A DNA stretch of 64,000 nt. Source: Typhlomys cinereus. Lineage: Eukaryota; Chordata; Mammalia; Rodentia; Platacanthomyidae. The position numbers and the translations under genes were made by a program. How positions within the stretch are numbered: position 1 is the stretch's first letter; the number at the start of each line of letters is the position of its first letter. Below the pieces are notes generated by a model. The model had not been told where the DNA came from. It did not search any database and saw only the letters and a program-made list of their open reading frames with translations. Below, piece by piece: positions 36,012 to 47,564 of the stretch. The DNA lies in NCBI GenBank assembly GCA_023101885.1, contig JALPQD010000304.1, positions 2,102,015-2,166,014 on the forward strand, in the 5' to 3' direction.

Positions 36012-36243
36012 CAGAGAGCACTATGTGTCCCTGTGCAGAACCAAGGGTGACTTGGGAATCATCCTGGATTGTTTCCACCTACTTTTTACTTAGCTGTGGG
36101 ATTTCCCAGGGTCTGCCCACCAAGGCCACAAGTGCAGGCCATGGCTATTTTGGCCTGGCATTTTTACATGGATCCTGAAATCCGAATCCAGAACCTTCTG
36201 CTTGTGAGGAAGAGTCTTAACCCCTCTGCCATATCTCTACCCC
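35961..36243 (-). mobile_element. Older B2-like tRNA SINE, antisense
   Basis: Layout as in the young family but with a different body: T-rich tail, (TG)n at 35971-36009, ATCAGAGAGCACTATGTGTC, GTGACTTGGGAATCATCCTG, a reverse B-box region (GAAATCCGAATCCAGAACC) and TCTGCCATATCTCTACCCC. Flanking duplications ACATGATTTTA and GCATGATTTTA support retroposition. It probably represents the ancestral subfamily of the young SINE. Confidence 0.82.
35971..36009. repeat. (TG)n microsatellite in older SINE
   Basis: About 19 uninterrupted TG units. Confidence 0.97.
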
Positions 36244-36249
36244 TTAGCA

Positions 36250-38950
36250 TGATTTTAATGGGCACTGGTTTATAGGTACCAATGGATGTGTTGTTAGCCT
36301 GAGTAAAATATACAGACTCCTCAACTCATCCTGAGCACACTGGCTACATCAAGCCACTGAAGCAACAGCACTTGTCCCTATTTGAAATTGTATACAACAT
36401 GCAATATCCCACATGTCCAAAGCAAAAGGTGCCTGAGACTTACAATTCTTAAAGAATTTATAATTTGAGTTTGTAGATTTTTTTTTCAAAGGCCCCAAGT
36501 GCTTTTCTTTTTCTTTGATATGTCATTTGTGCCTCATCTAATCTCACTATATTCGCTCTAGATTCTGTTTGTTGAATTGATGTAGGGTCATAATTCTTCA
36601 CACATTCTTGATTATGACACTTAGTGGGCCTTTGATTTATTTATTCCATCTTATTCATTGGCCTTTAATTCATGATTCTCCTTCCTTAATCTCATTAGTT
36701 CCAGGAATGCAGGTGTGAGCCATCAAATCAAGCTTTCCCATTCATTATTTTTCAGAAAAAGAATCCTGACTTTTAAACTGTCCCCCCAACCTATACCGTC
36801 TTTTTAAGGCTCTTGTTATACTTTTTCAGATTTTTAAAGAAGAGCAGAATCTTCCAAGTTCTTGGTTCTTAAATTGCACTTGGGTTCATGCTGCCACAGT
36901 AATCTCTTCCAAATTACCTGTGTTATTTTTCATTTTCTATTTTTCAATTGAAATTTAGTTCTTATCTTTCCATTTATTTTTCTTTTTGCCTACATTTCTT
37001 TTCTATATACATCATACTGATAGTGGTGAGAACTTTGTGTTATAAGACTTTGATTAAAGTATGACCATGTTTTTTCTAAAGGCTGCTTTGGTAGGCTTTT
37101 GAGGGAATAAAGCAAACTAGGTTATAAATAAATAAGAGAAATTTATACTGAGGTGAGAAGATTAGGAATATTCAGAGCAAAGTTCAGCATCAGGGTTGTC
37201 CATTTTACTGCAATTGAGCCCACAGAAGATGAAACGTAAAAAGCAAGAAATGTTCACTTATACTCATCATGACCAAATTAACCCTTTCTACAGTAAGATA
37301 TAAATCTACCTTTGGACACAGAGTTTGTACAGTCTTACTGTTGAACAGTCTTAATATCTTAATAATGATAAAAAATTATGTCTCAATGTAAGTATGAAGT
37401 GGGAGATTCGAACAATGCTTTCCTCCTCGGGCACTTGTGCTTTTCCCTCACAGAAAATAAATGCATTCCATCATAATCATCCTACATAACTCACCCCAAC
37501 AGTAAGTCAGAAGTTTCAAGGTTTATCTTTCTCAGAAGTGGGAAAGATCCAAAGAAGGATTCATTCTAAGTCAAAGCTCCTCCTCCTGTTATCCTTTGAT
37601 TTCAAGGGAGTTATTGATTTCAAAATAGTGGCTTGTGTATGAGACAGGCATTTTTACTCCTAAAAGGAATAATAGGCTCATAAGCAGGAATGGCAAGTCT
37701 ATAACAGGGAAAACCTGATAGAGAAGGGAACTTGATGTTTTAATACTAAAATTCTTTGATTTCATGAACCACGACCTGGTTTTTGAGTCTCCTCAGTTCT
37801 CTTCAAATGGATTCTCATGCCCACAACACTCATGGGCTGGCACTGCATAGTTTTAACTCTTTAATTCTGCTTTTTCAATGGTGGCCCTGCTGCTCTATGA
37901 CTGCCCTAGAGTAGAAGCTTTCTGAGTTGGCTCTAAGCCTGAAAAAAGCATCTTGTTGAATGTTCAGAATATACACAGCATCCACTGAAACCTGCAGACT
38001 GAACTCCACACAGAAGGCAGCTGAGGTTTATGACTTACCTCTTCCAAGGGGGAAAAACTGAATACAGTTGAGATATCTGAAGGACACTATGGCAAGAAGC
38101 AGAGAGCAGAGAGATCTTAAACAAGAGTAGCTTGTGAGTTCACATAGATTGTTGGAAGCCTATCTCTTGAGAATACTCTTTAGGTCTATGCAATGCCTTT
38201 GGAGTCTTCATCCCACTATGTTGATGTCTGGGGCATCAATACCTTTGTTCTGAGTTTGTCACTAACAAATAAAATAGTGGTAAAGGTAAAACCTCAGTAT
38301 CACAGAGTAAACAGGAATTCATAGCCTTTCTGTGATGACTAAGTGTTCTAAATCTTTCCACTCTGCTTCTTTTAATATGATTGCAAATTTCATCTTTAAA
38401 TCATCTCTCTCCTCTCTCATTTCACAGCAAGAAGTCAAAGCAGTCATACACTACTCTGGATGTTTTGCTCTGTGGAAATTTTTTACATTAGACATTTTGG
38501 TCTATCATTCCTCATTTCTACTTCTCCTATTTGGTGAAGCACTTACATTTATAAGTAAATGGTACTTATTTCATTTTTCATTACCACATTTAGTTCAATG
38601 TAAGAATTCATTGGAGAGGTTGATTGCTACCTATATATCTACCAACATTGCTATTTTAATCATTTAATAATATCTATGAATTCCAGGTTTTCACAATAAT
38701 CCAGATTTTTGTATATACATTGCTCAGGACTACCATCTGCTTCTATATTTTCAGGTAATTTTCCCAACAGTCCTATATGTGGACTAATTTCCTTTCTTAG
38801 TTCATTTGCTGTACCATAAAATTAGTAACATGCAGAAGAAAATAATTCATTTGCCTCCTAGTTCCAGACGGTGATGAGTCCAGTAGTGTGAGGCCAACAT
38901 CTGCAGGAATTCTACTTACTGCAAAGTAGCATGCTGAAGGGAAACAAGGA
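36250..38950. other. No gene; unassigned DNA, parts may be old LTR
   Basis: The 37540-38060 part is less AT-rich and contains TTCAAATGGATTCTCATGCC and GTGGCCCTGCTGCTCTATGA. It may be an old LTR or other repeat, but there is no partner copy in the window. The 111-codon frame at 38332-38667 is Phe/Leu/Ser-rich without a domain. Confidence 0.35.
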
Positions 38951-38964
38951 AAGTAGGAACTCAC

Positions 38965-39010
38965 AGAGAGGGTCAAGAAGAAAAAAAAAAAAAAAGAGAG
39001 GGTCAAGAAG
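38965..39010. repeat. 16 bp direct repeat around a poly(A) tract
   Basis: AGAGAGGGTCAAGAAG occurs at 38965-38980 and again, identically, at 38995-39010. A run of 14 A lies between the copies and nothing else. It looks like a target-site duplication around a tail-only insertion, or like a tandem duplication with A-tract growth. Confidence 0.9.
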
Positions 39011-39191
39011 GGCTCCACATCCAGTAAGCTTGCAGCCATGATAGCCAAACCACACCCAAGACAACTCAAGTCCATCAGTGAAGAGTGAATCCTTGTGACT
39101 TACTGCAATGGAAATTAAATTTCAGTATAAGTTTTAGATGATCCATTCAAGTAATAACAAAAACAAAAGGGGTTACAGACATTAATGGAAG

Positions 39192-39246
39192 TATGTGTGT
39201 GTATATATGTACATATATATACATACATATATATATATATACACAC
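39192..39246. repeat. TG/TA/CA-type compound microsatellite
   Basis: An alternating pyrimidine-purine tract of GTGTGTGTATATATGTACAT followed by (AT)n and ATACAC units. Confidence 0.93.
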
Positions 39247-39340
39247 ATCAAAAGTAGTCAAAATATATACTATCCTGCATTGTATATACTAAGAAAAAGT
39301 GTGCATATGTTTTTGTTATACTCTACAGGACAAACTTTAT

Positions 39341-39645
39341 TTTTTGTTTTTTTAAATTTTTTATTTGTGTGTGTGTCTGTCTGAGTGTGTCTGTCTGTGT
39401 GTCTGTGTGTATATCTCTGTGTATCAGAAGTCACTGTGTGTGCCCACGGAGGTCCAAGAGTGACTTCAGGAATCACTCTGAATTGTGCTACCTTTTCATT
39501 CTAAAGTTTCCCAGGCTCTGCCTTCCAGGACTGGAAATACAGGCTGCTCTTATTTCCCTGACGTTTTTACATGGGATCTGGGATCTGAACTCAGGACTTT
39601 CTGTTTGCAAGGCAGAGGCATCCCAGAGTCTTCTCTACAGTCCAT
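39341..39645 (-). mobile_element. Older B2-like tRNA SINE, antisense
   Basis: Same subfamily as the copy at 35.96 kb: T-rich tail, GTGTGTCTGTCTG tract, TATCAGAAGTCACTGTGTGT, GAGTGACTTCAGGAATCA, then GGGATCTGAACTCAGG (reverse B box) and TTCTCTACAGTCCATG. Duplications GACAAACTTTAT (39329-39340) and GAACAAACTTTTAT (from 39647) flank it. Confidence 0.82.
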
Positions 39646-39659
39646 GAACAAACTTTTAT

Positions 39660-41800
39660 ATAGTAAAATACCATAACAATTTTAAAAGTGCTAAGTTGGT
39701 TATAATAAAACTATATTTAAAAGACATTAATCTTCATTAATGATGAGAAAATACTTGGATTTCAAAAATATTGCTTACAAAAGTTTTTGGTAGAAAAAAT
39801 AATGGTAGAGAAATCTATAAAAGATATAAGACATTGAAACAACTTTTGCAAAAGGTCTCCAAAGATTTTAAGTGCTAAATTAAAATCAAAACAGGATTCA
39901 ACACATTACAGACCTTATAATACAACTTTTGGATGATGCATTACTTACTCAAAGCACAGAACCTACACAAAATGTTAATAATGATTTTCTAAAAGTTACA
40001 AGAATGTGAATTTCCTTTTTTTCAGTAATTTTTCACTCTGCCCATAAATGCATTACTATTGCAATGAGACAAAATTAAAATAATGAACACATTCAGAAGA
40101 ATGTAAGTGAATCAATTCAGCTATTTTTTAAAATTCATTCAAAGTACCTAAAGCAATCCTTACACAATTATCTTTAATATGTATTCTTTCTTACATTAAA
40201 TTTGAGATGACTTAAGTGTTAATATGGATATAATATGATGCTATGCATGTGTGAACACATAAAAAGAAACCCATTCCTGTGGGATGTAACAAAGATGTCA
40301 TAAAACAAATCAAAGTCAAAAACTATAAGAAAAACTTCAAAGAATAGTAAAGTTCTTGATAAAAATATATATCTTCATCAAATTATAAAATCTGATTCTA
40401 AATTTAAAGGCTAAAGGAAAAGCAACTCACTAGTATAACGGGACCTCATCCAGGACCACAGATTTCAAAGTCAATAAGGCTAGGACTTTTTTCATGAAAG
40501 GAATGAGACAGAAAGACATGAAATATAGCAGAGATTAAAGAGGAGCTTATATTTTGTGATGTGGATGGACCACCCTCAGGAGAGCCCTACTGGAACAGTT
40601 CAGGGACACAGTTTCATATTCACTGTTCTAAGAACAGAAAATAACAAATTAGAATTGAGGATATAACAAGCAGGACCAAATTTTTTCTAATGTTACTTAA
40701 CTTTATATATACTAAAACATCCTAAATCCTTGGAGATGAGTCAATGACCACTGAAAAAAAAGAAGGGAACAAAATCAAAAGAAAGCATCAAAATCCCATG
40801 AGCTACTCTGGCTAAAGGGCAGAAATCTGTGCTGGCAGCGTTTAATGAAAAGACTAACAAAGCTGTATTTCAAGAAAGCAAGAAAGAACATATTTTCATA
40901 ATCACTACCTAACAGGAATCCATACTCAGATTTGAATAATCACACCTAAATACCAAACAGTGGTTTATAAGTCTTTAAAGATCAGTGCAGTCTGGAAAAG
41001 GCACTATGAACATAATATACCATATAACCATAACAGACAATATATGCAATTGTACCAGAAGATCAAAATTCCATAAAGCATTTCACAGAATGCTGAATTG
41101 CAGAACAGAACCACCTGAATACATGTAAACCAACAAAATGTATAACACAGAAATACAGCCACCGTGTTGAGTAAGTAGTAGTGAAGTAAGAAAACATGAT
41201 GTTCAACTCTTTGCCCAGCCAGTCTCATATTGTGGGGTCGGCTTTCCCCCCTTCAGTTAGATGCAATCTTGCACAAGCTCTGATTTTTCCACTCATTTTC
41301 AGATAATAAAAAAGTCTCCAGATTCAATAACAGCTCTACTCACTCCTGTGCAACAAAAAAACATCTCCAGCTTTCATTTGAAGTTAGAGCCCTGTGTCTC
41401 TACTCTTTTGTTCTGTGAAAGGAAAAGAAACAATGAAAGTTGGAGGTAGGAGGAGAAGAGAAGGTGAGGAGAGAAGGGGAGTATCTGAAGGTCAACCAAA
41501 GGACAACAGCTCATTACCTTGGCTCCTTCCTGTTCATAGGCCAAGCATGCTTCCTGGACTGCCCCTCTTTTTCTCAACAGCATGACCTAAGATTATATCC
41601 AGGACTGAACAACAAGAAAGGGGGAAGAAACAGAAAGTAAAGGAAATGTCAAATGTGAAAGTATCAATCTAATGACTCCCATCTCTGGTGACCTGGGAGG
41701 GTGTTTAGAGCACACTTAGTTTCTCTCCTGACTTTCCTCTCTGGACCTTTCTGACACACCTGTGCCAAGAAGTAGCAACCTTTGTCTTTGGTTCGCTGCA
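39660..41800. other. No gene; unassigned DNA
   Basis: 2.1 kb of AT-rich DNA. A purine-rich GAGAAGGTGAGGAGAGAAGG stretch lies near 41455. Overlapping short frames there are compositional. No RNA gene or named repeat. Confidence 0.4.
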
Positions 41801-41802
41801 GT

Positions 41803-42102
41803 CTTTTTTTTTATTCAATTGCACGTGTATGCGTATGCGTGTGTATGTATGTGTGTGTGTGTGTGTGTATGTGTGTGTGTGTGTGTGCAGAACCACGGAC
41901 GAATTCGGGAACCATCATGGACCGCCTCCACCTCCTCCTTGTTTACTCTGCCCCCGGATTCACAGGCTCGGCCCGACCAGGACTAGAAACGCAGGCCGCC
42001 CCGCTTCTACCCACCTGGCGTTTATACATGGTGTCTAGGATCCCAACTCAGGACCTTCGGCCTGCAAGGCAGAGGCTTAACCCCTGAGCCACCTCTCCAG
42101 CT
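41803..42102 (-). mobile_element. Young tRNA-derived SINE, copy 7
   Basis: Antisense copy: T run, TTATTCAATTGCACGTG, TG tract, GGACGAATTCGGGAACCA, GC-rich body, reverse B box (GGATCCCAACTC) and CTCTCCAGCTCC end. CpGs in the body are well kept, which suggests youth. I could not define the target-site duplications. Confidence 0.93.
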
Positions 42103-42109
42103 CCATCTC

Positions 42110-42600
42110 CCCCCTCCCCCACATGGAATCTTTTTAAGATTTATTTCACCACTCTAAAAAAAGGAACAGATGCATATGCAGTTGTCAGAAATCATGCATC
42201 TTGGATCTACCATCCATGTGTGCAAGTTAATAGCTCCAACATTCTGTCCCAGTGTCTCAACATCTTCTGCCCGTTCCCCACCTAGTTCTTTTTTGTCTAT
42301 AAGCAAAATTCAGTCATATTCCTGTCATTTTTTTCTCAACAGCTAAGAGACACAGACAAGTCATCATTGGAGTCTTCCCTCATGGAGACTCCTCCAGGTT
42401 CAGAGACACTGATAATCTCTACTCTTCCTACAGCTTCAGGGGATGGAGGGTCCTATGACAACACTCTAACCACTCACATAAGAAATGACCTCCACACTTC
42501 CCAGCTCAAGAGGGTAACGGTATCAATCTTCTTGTATTTCTTCTTCAAATCCTACCATTAATAGAACAGATGGAACTATAAATAGGAGCAGTTCTGAATT
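42110..42600. other. No gene; unassigned DNA
   Basis: Begins with a C-rich CTCCCCCCTCCCCC tract after the SINE. The 64-codon frame at 42367-42561 has no domain. Confidence 0.35.
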
Positions 42601-42654
42601 TGGCCTTTAACCTTCAAAATGAATACTGTAGAAAACAGTGGAGTGAGAATTACT

Positions 42655-43080
42655 AAAACAGGGCATAGGAGACAGAGTAGGTAAAGTGCCACAAGCATGA
42701 GAACCAGGATTCAGATCTCCAGATGCTGTGAACATGGCTAGAGACAATGATGTAGGCACCTGTAATCCCTGAAGTTCTACAGGGAATGTTAGTCCTAGAC
42801 CCAAAAGTCTACAGAAACTCACAGAGCAGCTATCCTAGATTAAAGAGAACTGTTTGCAAGCAAGATAAAAAATTGAAATGACACTCCAAAGTTTTTGTCT
42901 GATCATGACATTTTAGTGTGCTTACATACACACACATACACACATACACACATGCACACATGCACACATGCACACATGTACAAGCACTGGCACTGGCACT
43001 GGCAAAAGTACAGGTACAGGCACATACACACAGGCGCACAAAGGCACAAATGCATGTGGACACATACAAGAATTAATAAA
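42655..43080 (+). mobile_element. Old B3/B2-like SINE with CA-rich tail
   Basis: GACAGAGTAGGTAAAGTGCC, ACAAGCATGAGAACCAGGAT and TCAGATCTCCAGATGCTG follow the tRNA-like head of rodent B2/B3 elements (CTCAG--GGTAAAGTGCTTGCC, GAGGACCTGAGTTCGATC). The central part follows, and then CA-rich tandem repeats from about 42921 to 43065 (CACATGCA decamers, CTGGCA and ACAGGT hexamers). Confidence 0.68.
42921..43066. repeat. CA-rich compound tandem repeat
   Basis: Short tandem units (ACACATGCAC, CACTGG, ACAGGT) with CA background. Reading frames through it on both strands are low complexity. Confidence 0.92.
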
Positions 43081-43554
43081 AGAAAAAATTCATCTGTTCT
43101 GCACTTGAAATATATCTCTCAGTGATGCCAGAAAACTACTTAAAGTGAAAATATCAACATGTTAATTGAAAAAGTTGTAAGTTGGACTAGTTCTTTATGT
43201 TCAAGGTACATCCATGCATATGATTTGGGTAAAGAGTTAAAATATCATAATTTATAGATTTAATTTTAGTCAGAAAATACAATAATGAAAGTCAAAGTTC
43301 AAATTAATCAAGCAGTTATCACCCTCAACTTGAAGTATGATCTAGAATACCCAGAACACACATGCACATGCGTGCACACACACACGCATACACAAAAGCA
43401 CTGATTAAATTGTTTTTTATTGTGACTCAGAAATAGATCAGCACATATTAAACTCCCAATTTTTCTGAAAGGTTTGCATAATAAGAGTGGTACTTAGGAT
43501 ACTACAGTAAAACAAAATCACACACAATGCATGTATAGAAACAAAAGTGAAGTG

Positions 43555-43790
43555 GATAATTGAAACAATTATCTTGAGCATTCATGCCTAATTTGCTGAA
43601 ATAATCCCTAAAATATCCAGATAATTAACAATTACAGGCTGTGAGTGCAAAGCGCCTGGAGAGGGGAGTCATCCCAATGGAGCCCTATGCTGTTTGGCAG
43701 TAAGCTAACTTGTTTTGTGGGGAAATGGGACTTTTAACAATTCTATCTAACATATGGCTGCCAAAAACATATGTCTTTCTGAAATGAAGA
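43555..43790. promoter_or_regulatory. Candidate conserved non-coding element (unproven)
   Basis: A non-repetitive block with homeodomain-type cores (CAATTATC near 43567, AGATAATTAACAATTACAGG near 43620) leads into an unusually GC-rich stretch GTGCAAAGCGCCTGGAGAGG at about 43647. It has none of the low complexity of the surroundings. I infer only that it is a candidate enhancer or CNE. No conservation data were available. Confidence 0.3.
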
Positions 43791-43791
43791 G

Positions 43792-44414
43792 AAAAAATCA
43801 CTAATGTATATTGGCTACAAATCATAAAATCTTACTGGAACTATCTGAAGGAAAAAGGACAGCCTGAAAATAATTTAAGCTTTAACAATGAGAAAAATGT
43901 TTAATATTTTGGTTTTTTTTCTGTCAGTTACTAATTTTCTCTGTTGTTTCTTCTCTTCTTCCTGTTCTTCCCTTTCCTTCTCTGTGTACCTTCCTTTCCT
44001 TTTATATTCAATCCATCTACATATAAAGGAATGCTGTGAACTTATTAATAAACTTACAATTTTTGGTAAGTCCACAATTTTCAGAAATGTTGGAAATAAT
44101 TAGCTTTCTGGCATTCCAATTTTCCCTATGGTGTTAACACAAACAAATGCTCAAAATTCAGCCAGCTATCAGCTATCAGCCAGTTCTTTCAGGATCCTCC
44201 CTAGCATAGCACATATCTAATCAGTGGAAGTTTCTAAGGTATATTTGAGGATCCTGATAGTTCTGTTAGTAGCTGTAAAAATATTATATAATGAACATCT
44301 CTCAATCTGGTTTTGTCTGACTTTTGATTAATAATGATTGACCAGGACCATATTGAGGAAGAACATCACAAGACTAAAGTTTTCTCACAACACTGCAAGA
44401 GAACGCACTATAAT
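43792..44414. other. No gene; unassigned DNA
   Basis: No supportable feature. A short tandem AGCTATC duplication lies near 44164-44180. Confidence 0.35.
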
Positions 44415-44419
44415 TTCAC

Positions 44420-44795
44420 TACCATTGTTTGAAATGTGAGTTGTTGTCCACAAGTCCATGTGTTTGAATCTTTAGTTTTTTGGGGAGATCATGCCAACTT
44501 TAAGAGATGGAACCTTGCTGGAGGAAGGCAGTCACAGGAATTGCTTCTTGAGGTTGATTAGCCCCCACCACTTTCTGGAGATGTCTGCAAGCAGCTGGCA
44601 GTTTTCAGCTCCCAGCCTCTTTGATGGATAACACTTATACCGTTTCTAGCTTCTGATAGCCAGCTATGCCTTTTCCACTATGAAGGACTATGTCTCCCTT
44701 CTAGAACTGTAAGCTGAATAAATACCCCTTTCTCCCTTCAAGTTGCTTGAGTTTTTACTGTTGTCTCACAGCAACGAAGAAGAATAACTGCTACA
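44420..44795 (+). mobile_element. Solo MaLR-type LTR
   Basis: It aligns end to end with the LTRs of the 26.3-28.5 kb element: GTTTGAAATGTGAG at the start, GGAACCTTGCTGGAGGAAGG in the first third, AACTGTAAGCTGAATAAATA (polyadenylation signal) and TGTCTCACAGCAACGAAGAA at the end. A 5 bp duplication TTCAC (44415-44419 and 44796-44800) marks the insertion. Divergence is clearly higher than between the two LTRs of the complete element, so it is older or from another subfamily. There is no internal region, so it arose by LTR-LTR recombination. Confidence 0.87.
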
Positions 44796-44800
44796 TTCAC

Positions 44801-45490
44801 AAATCGCTGACAGGTTAACCTCGATCCTCTGGTCATGCAGTGTCAGCTAGATTTCTCTACTGCAAATTATGTCATTTTCTACTTTCCATATGTTACTTTT
44901 TGAAGGAAGCTAAGTAAATACAACTTATACTGCAGAACAAAAGTAAAAAAGACACATTTTAAGTTGTAAAGCTGTCTTCCCTCATCAATGAAAGACAGTT
45001 CTTCCCTTGGGTAGCTCATGTATAGCTCTAGGTATACCATATTTTGAGAGGATAAGGGCAAGGACAGTTTGACATAGCACTCTACTACAGACATTTTTGA
45101 GTTTTCTTTGTCAGGTGTCATGGATGTCTCAGAATTGAAATATAATATATAAGTTTAAATACTTAATGTACAAATCTTCAAATCTGTATTAATTTGTCAT
45201 TACACTTAATACTGAACAGACATATAAATAACTTATATTAATACCTAAATTAAACATTGTTGTTATACATAGTGTCTTTTAATATTTGCAATAAATGCAC
45301 TTTATATGATAACAGAAACTAAAAAGAACATGAAGTCAATTTAATTTGCTTGTAATCTAAATGTGTAAGATTTTAAGTGCCTAGCTGTCAACTATATATT
45401 AAGTATAGATAACTCTTTCTATTTAAAATGACTTGCAAAAAATGGCCCGGTTTTATTATCCCTGCCATGCAGAAAGTAAGTGCCTTTTTC
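44801..45490. other. No gene; unassigned AT-rich DNA
   Basis: No supportable feature. Confidence 0.4.
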
Positions 45491-45512
45491 TTTCATAGAT
45501 GATATAAAATTC

Positions 45513-45665
45513 TGGGGGATGGGGAGGAAGGAGTGAGGGGAGGGAGAGCAGGGGGGTCAGGGGAGGAGGAGGAAGGGAGGGAACCGGTGTACCTATTAAG
45601 TTTGTATGAGCGGAAATAATAATAAAAATATTAAAAAAAGAGAATATAAAAACTTTCAAAAAAAA
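45513..45665 (+). mobile_element. 5'-truncated L1 3' end, copy 1 of the young type
   Basis: A G-rich purine tract (GGGGGATGGGGAGGAAGGAG and on) is followed by GGGAACCGGTGTACCTATTA, AGTTTGTATGAGCGGAAATA and an A-rich tail. Perfect 16 bp target-site duplications AGATGATATAAAATTC lie at 45497-45512 and 45666-45681. The purine tract before the tail is a hallmark of rodent L1 3' UTRs. The same terminal sequence occurs antisense at 47.3 and 50.6 kb. Confidence 0.9.
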
Positions 45666-45684
45666 AGATGATATAAAATTCAGT

Positions 45685-47265
45685 ATGTAGTCCAGAGAGT
45701 AAGTCAATGTGTTAGGTAATTGGGAGGCTATATCAGGCTTACTCCTAAGAAACCATGCAACAAGTATTGTTTAGAATGTCCTCTTGTCAAGACAACTTTT
45801 TCCATCAAGCATGCTGCATCAAGCAGGCCATGTGTCCAAAGGAATGCAGAGGTGCACTGTAAACTGCAAGATCAATTTCAGGGGCAATGTATTACTATAC
45901 TTCGGAGAAGCATGGCTCATACAACAGGGAGGAAGAAAATCACTCACTTATAAAATCAGTAAATATAATGACAGTCCCTGTCCTAGGTATTTGAATCTTA
46001 TGGAAAAAAAATGAAATGCTTATTTGAGGTTATATTACATCATTGTAAACAAACACATGGGAAACTAGTCAGTCTTCTAGGTGAATTTGACTTTGATTTA
46101 CTTGTTGCTGATTCAGTGAATCAAGGGCTGAAGAATTAATTGATATTTGTAGATTATTGCCTAATAGACATTGAAATTATTTTCTTGACTCAAGGAAACC
46201 CTTGTGTTGCCTATGGGATATTAGCAAGATTCATAACTAACCCAACAATATCATTCTTTCATTAGTGTCTGACAGCCTCAGTTTTTGAAAAGTGTTTTTT
46301 TCTATTTGAGCACCCTTAGGATCTTTCCACTAAAGGGTCATATAAATAAATCTTTAGCACTAGTTTATCTAATATCTCATGTGACTCTCTGATGGCATGG
46401 GAGGTCTTGAGCTTTGCATTTTTGTAAATCTTGGTCTGGTGCGATAGAAATAAGACCAAATATACAAAGTAGATGTTATGCTCATAGTTGACAGTTACTT
46501 TATAGGGAAGCAAGAAAATACTGTGAAAACCAATTGCTGGGAGAAAAAAATTTTTTAAACACTGATGGTCATGAAGGCCTCAGCATGTGAGTTAAAAGCC
46601 ATGTTAAGTACTATATGCTAACCAACTGCACAGCTGGAGCTCTAGGAAGGAAATATCCAAACTTAAGGATGTAATCAAGGGGACTTTCAGTAAAAAGCAC
46701 TCTGGACACGAATCATGTTCCAAAGCCTTTCAACGCAAACATGAACAACATAATAGGATCAGGCTAGATAAATAGAAAATGATAAAGAAAAAGATAGGTT
46801 TAAATTTTGGATTCAGCCTAAAACTACTGAGATTTTCTTAGATGGGTTACCTAAATAAAGTTTCCTTTCTAAGATCATTCTAGTTCAGAGAGTCAAACAT
46901 AAATGAAGCACTTACTGTAGTGGTATATGCACATGGGGCATGACCTGGCCTAGGATGGCAGCAGTGAAGTTAGTAGGTATTCCACCCATAGCTATGCCTT
47001 CTGGAAGGGAGATTCATCAGTTCTGCCTCCGGGAGAAAAATCCAGAACTTGGGCACAAGGGAGTCAGTGTTGTACCAGTATTAGAAGACAGGTTAGAGCA
47101 ACAAAAGAATCAAGAAACCATTTCGTGATTCATCTTAACATGTGATGGAATTTTACAATACTCCAACTGAGGAACTTCTTAAATTTTTCTTGTTGTAAAA
47201 ATGACTCATCTGCAGTGAAAAGCAGTATCAACTGTATCCTCCCCACACTCATACAAAGGACACTT
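45685..47265. other. No gene; unassigned DNA
   Basis: Overlapping + strand frames at 45720-46014 have no recognisable domain and no supporting exon signals. No named repeat or RNA gene. Confidence 0.4.
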
Positions 47266-47283
47266 AATCTCTCTGCATTTTCT

Positions 47284-47548
47284 TTTTTTTTAAATTATTT
47301 ATTTATTTATTTATTTATTTCCACTCATACAAACTTAATAGGTACACTGGTTCCCTTCTCTCCCTCCACCCCTCCCTGGACCCCCTAGCTCTCTCCCCCC
47401 TTTTCCACTTCTTTTCCCCCCTCCCTCCCTATCTCCTAGTGTATGTCAAACTTTCTTCTGGGTCCTCCTCTCTGATGAGGTGTAAGGACTCAGTAGCATT
47501 TCCTAGAACTCTTTCTTGTGTTCCCCATAAGTATAGGAACACTATGAT
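47284..47548 (-). mobile_element. 5'-truncated L1 3' end, copy 2, antisense
   Basis: T tract, (ATTT)n, then CATACAAACTTAATAGGTAC and CTGGTTCCCTTCTCTCCCTC (reverse complement of the terminus at 45.6 kb), a pyrimidine tract, and GGGTCCTCCTCTCTGATGAG up to ATAGGAACACTAT. Perfect 16 bp target-site duplications TCTCTCTGCATTTTCT lie at 47268-47283 and 47549-47564. Confidence 0.92.
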
Positions 47549-47564
47549 TCTCTCTGCATTTTCT

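Noticed and set aside
42921..43066. Regularly spaced short repeats as a CRISPR-like array
   Set aside because: The units are 6-10 base tandem repeats without unique spacers and sit in the tail of a SINE in a vertebrate genome.
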